DNA of 5,138 nt from an uncultured Verrucomicrobiota bacterium (GTDB taxonomy: Bacteria; Verrucomicrobiota; Kiritimatiellia; RFP12; UBA1067), in assembly GCA_946628745.1 (NCBI GenBank), contig CAMOXA010000117.1, forward strand, positions 1 to 5,138, given 5' to 3'. The notes below the pieces were generated by a model, which saw only the letters and a list, made by a program, of their open reading frames with translations, made no database searches and was not told where the DNA came from. Below, one piece after another: positions 2,894-5,138 of the stretch. Both the position numbers and the translations under genes were made by a program. The number at the start of each line of letters is the position of its first letter. Within the stretch, counting starts at the first letter, position 1.

Positions 2894-5138
2894 ATGAAAG
2901 CCGCGCTTGAACTATTCGCCTCGCGCTTCAACCCACCCGCGCCGGACGCGAACGGGGCGGTCGCGCTTTCGGCCACGACAGGTTGCGCGGACGCATTTCT
3001 CGCGCTGACCCTCGCCTCGCGGTCCGGCGGCGACCGCGTCGTTCTCGCCGTCACGCCCGGCCTGCCGGACGCCGATCGTCTGGCGGACGACATCCGCACC
3101 ATCACCTCCCGCCTGCCGGCGCGGCTTCTCGAGCTGCCGCCGCCGCTCGACGGCGACAAGTCCGCGCTGGGCTCGCGGCTCAAGACGCTCGCCGCGCTGC
3201 GCGCGTGGTCCATGAATCCGTATCCTTGCGTCGTCGTCGCATCGTTCGCCGCGATTTGCGCCCCGGTGCCCAAGGGTCCGGCGCGCCGGCTTGCAGTCTC
3301 GACCAAAGGCGACGGTGCCGCGACATCCTTTACCCGATACTGCGACAGCCTGGCCGCTTTCGGCTACAACCGCACGCCGACGGTGGAAAAAGAAGGCGAC
3401 TGGTCGGTCCGCGGCGGCATCGTGGACGTCTGGAGCCCCGGCGACGAGTTCCCGGTCCGCGCCGAGTTCTTCGGCGACACCCTCGAGAGCCTGCGCACCT
3501 TCGACGCGGCGACCCAGCGCTCGATCTCCCGCGTGGACGCCGCGGAAATCATGCCTGCGGACGAGCAAAGCGCGACGGACGCCGGAACCGCGGCATTCAC
3601 CGACATGCTGCCCCAGGGGTCCGCCATACTCGCGCTCGACCACAACGCCTACTCTCTCGGCACCGCCTTCGGACGTGACGCGCCGCCCGGCGGCATGCAG
3701 ATCGTCTACACCGGCGACCCGCCGCCCCCCGGCGTCGCGACGTACCGCTTCCAGACAGCGCCGCTGCCGGGCTTCGGCGAACTCGGCGCGGACGAAGCGC
3801 ACCATCCGGAGCTTTTCGAGTCCGCCCGGGCCAGGCTCGCCCGCCATCTCGCCGCCGCGCGCGCGAGAGGCGAGATCGTTCTGGAGGCGGACGAACTTTC
3901 GGGCGGATTCGAACTCGCGCCGTCGGAAGGCTTCCCCGGGCTTGCCGTCGTCACCAAAGCCGACCGCGTTTTCACCAAGCGCAAGACCCGCACGCCCCGG
4001 CAGGAGCATTCCGGCGGCGTACGGCTGAACGATTTCGACGATCTGGAGCCGGGCGAATACGTCGTGCACATCGACTACGGCGTTGGACGCTTCATCGGTT
4101 CCACCGAAATCCAGATGGACGGCAAACGCAGCGAGGTCTTCACCATCGAATACGCCGAAGGCGCCAAGCTCCACGTGCCGGCGTCGCACGCCCATCTGCT
4201 GTCGCGGTATGTCGGCGTCAAAGGCCAGGAAGTGCGCCTGCACAAACTCGACGGCAAGCGCTGGAGCAAGGACAAGGCCGACACCCAGAAAGCCGTCGCC
4301 GACCTCGCGGCGGCGCTGCTCGAGACCCAGGCGAAGCGCGAAGTCGTCCCCGGGTTCGCCTACGACATCCATTGCGAAGGCCGCGAGGCGTTCGACGCCG
4401 CGTTCCCCTACGAGGAGACGCCCGACCAGCTCGCCGCGATTGCCGCCATCGAGGCCGACCTCGCCTCGACGAAGCCAATGGACCGGCTGGTGTGCGGCGA
4501 CGCCGGCTACGGCAAGACGGAGGTCGCCATGCGCGCGGCGTACATCGTCGCCATGAACGGCAGGCAGACCGCAGTCCTCGCCCCGACCACGGTGCTGGCC
4601 GAGCAGCATTTCGAAACCTTCACGTCGCGCTTCGACGGCACGCCGATCAGGATAGAGTCGGTATCGCGCTTTCAATCCGCAAGCACCCACGGCGGCACGT
4701 TCAAGCGTCTCGCCACGGGAGCGTGCGACATCGTCATAGGAACCCACGCCATACTCTCGCCGAAGACGGCGTTTCACGACCTGGGGCTCATAATCATCGA
4801 CGAAGAGCAGCGCTTCGGCGTACGGCACAAAGAGTTTCTCAAGCGCCTAAGGGCGACGGCCGACGTGCTGACGCTGTCGGCGACGCCCATACCCCGCACG
4901 CTGTACCTTTCGATGACCGGCGCGCGCGACCTGTCGCTTCTGAGGTCGCCCCCGCGCGAGCGCGTCGCCGTCGAAACGCGCGTGGCGAGAGACGACGACG
5001 ACATCGTCCGCGCCGCGATCGAGGCGGAACTCGCGCGCGGCGGCCAGGTCTTCTACCTTTACAACCGCGTCGCCACGATGGGCCGCGCCGAAAAGCGCCT
5101 CAAGGCGATCTGCCCCGACGCGAAAACCGTCGTCGCCC
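2894..5138 (+). CDS. mfd: Transcription-repair coupling factor Mfd, C-terminus cut by window edge
   Basis: Mfd is a DNA translocase that removes RNA polymerase stalled at DNA damage and recruits UvrA for nucleotide excision repair. The window holds 748 codons of a protein usually near 1100-1200. Residues 1-about 230 are the UvrB-like module, with a degenerate P-loop (ATTGCADAFL, 27-36) and RGGIVDVW...PVRAEFFGD (173-195). Residues about 376-455 are the RNA-polymerase-interacting domain (VVHIDYGVGRF, 390-400). Helicase motifs follow: GDAGYGKT (535-542), PTTVLAEQH (564-572), GTHAIL (616-621), DEEQ (636-639), SATPIPRT (662-669) and VFYLYNRV (719-726). Later helicase motifs, the TRG motif and the autoinhibitory domain lie beyond the edge. 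An in-frame TAA at 2876-2878 inside the P2 -10 box leaves ATG 2894 as the only sensible start, with only a weak AAAGA as ribosome site. Confidence 0.97.
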   Translation, partial: MKAALELFASRFNPPAPDANGAVALSATTGCADAFLALTLASRSGGDRVVLAVTPGLPDADRLADDIRTITSRLPARLLELPPPLDGDKSALGSRLKTLAALRAWSMNPYPCVVVASFAAICAPVPKGPARRLAVSTKGDGAATSFTRYCDSLAAFGYNRTPTVEKEGDWSVRGGIVDVWSPGDEFPVRAEFFGDTLESLRTFDAATQRSISRVDAAEIMPADEQSATDAGTAAFTDMLPQGSAILALDHNAYSLGTAFGRDAPPGGMQIVYTGDPPPPGVATYRFQTAPLPGFGELGADEAHHPELFESARARLARHLAAARARGEIVLEADELSGGFELAPSEGFPGLAVVTKADRVFTKRKTRTPRQEHSGGVRLNDFDDLEPGEYVVHIDYGVGRFIGSTEIQMDGKRSEVFTIEYAEGAKLHVPASHAHLLSRYVGVKGQEVRLHKLDGKRWSKDKADTQKAVADLAAALLETQAKREVVPGFAYDIHCEGREAFDAAFPYEETPDQLAAIAAIEADLASTKPMDRLVCGDAGYGKTEVAMRAAYIVAMNGRQTAVLAPTTVLAEQHFETFTSRFDGTPIRIESVSRFQSASTHGGTFKRLATGACDIVIGTHAILSPKTAFHDLGLIIIDEEQRFGVRHKEFLKRLRATADVLTLSATPIPRTLYLSMTGARDLSLLRSPPRERVAVETRVARDDDDIVRAAIEAELARGGQVFYLYNRVATMGRAEKRLKAICPDAKTVVA

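Noticed and set aside
2912..4828. 638-codon open frame on the minus strand opposite mfd
   Set aside because: It is antisense to a frame with clear Mfd motifs. Its translation is arginine-, glycine- and alanine-rich with no family features, typical of a shadow frame in GC-rich DNA.

Overview
This is a bacterial window with GC-rich genes on both strands, a short divergent intergenic region in the right half, and one AT-richer intergenic island of about 440 bases in the left half. Promoters look like ordinary sigma70 boxes (TTGCAC/TTGCGC with TATAAT). A clear Shine-Dalgarno is seen only before the integrase. The phylum cannot be fixed from the sequence. A Verrucomicrobiota/Kiritimatiellota-like or other gut-type GC-rich bacterium would fit, but that is a guess.

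Right part (about 2800-5138, plus strand): a core repair gene, mfd, the transcription-repair coupling factor. It starts at 2894 behind two tandem promoters and runs off the window after 748 codons. Its UvrA-binding residues and helicase motifs are intact. The region between the UvrB-like module and the RNA-polymerase-interacting domain is about 100 residues shorter than in E. coli.

Middle (1371-2666, minus strand): a complete tyrosine recombinase/integrase with an arm-binding N-terminus, the full R-K-H-R-H-Y catalytic set, and an unusual SHOCT-like C-terminal tail. Its leader can form two stem-loops. A hairpin with a U-rich tail downstream looks like its terminator.

Island (929-1370): no credible gene. 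It holds a perfect TATAAT facing the nusG-like gene, an 11-5-11 dyad, six GGCGT motifs (including a perfect 7-bp dyad and a 10-bp tandem repeat), an 11-bp direct repeat, and the 15-bp wobble-compensated stem. It is either a densely regulated promoter, an integrase attachment/arm-site region, or both.

Left part (1-928, minus strand): a specialised NusG paralogue (NGN plus KOW, 160 aa) followed after six bases by a winged-helix DNA-binding protein cut by the window edge. The pair is probably one operon.

Taken together, the left 2.7 kb looks like the regulatory head of an accessory locus lying beside a conserved housekeeping gene: recombinase, regulatory/attachment DNA, antiterminator and DNA-binding regulator. 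NusG paralogues of this kind commonly head long operons, such as surface polysaccharide loci. Any such operon here would lie beyond the left edge and cannot be seen.
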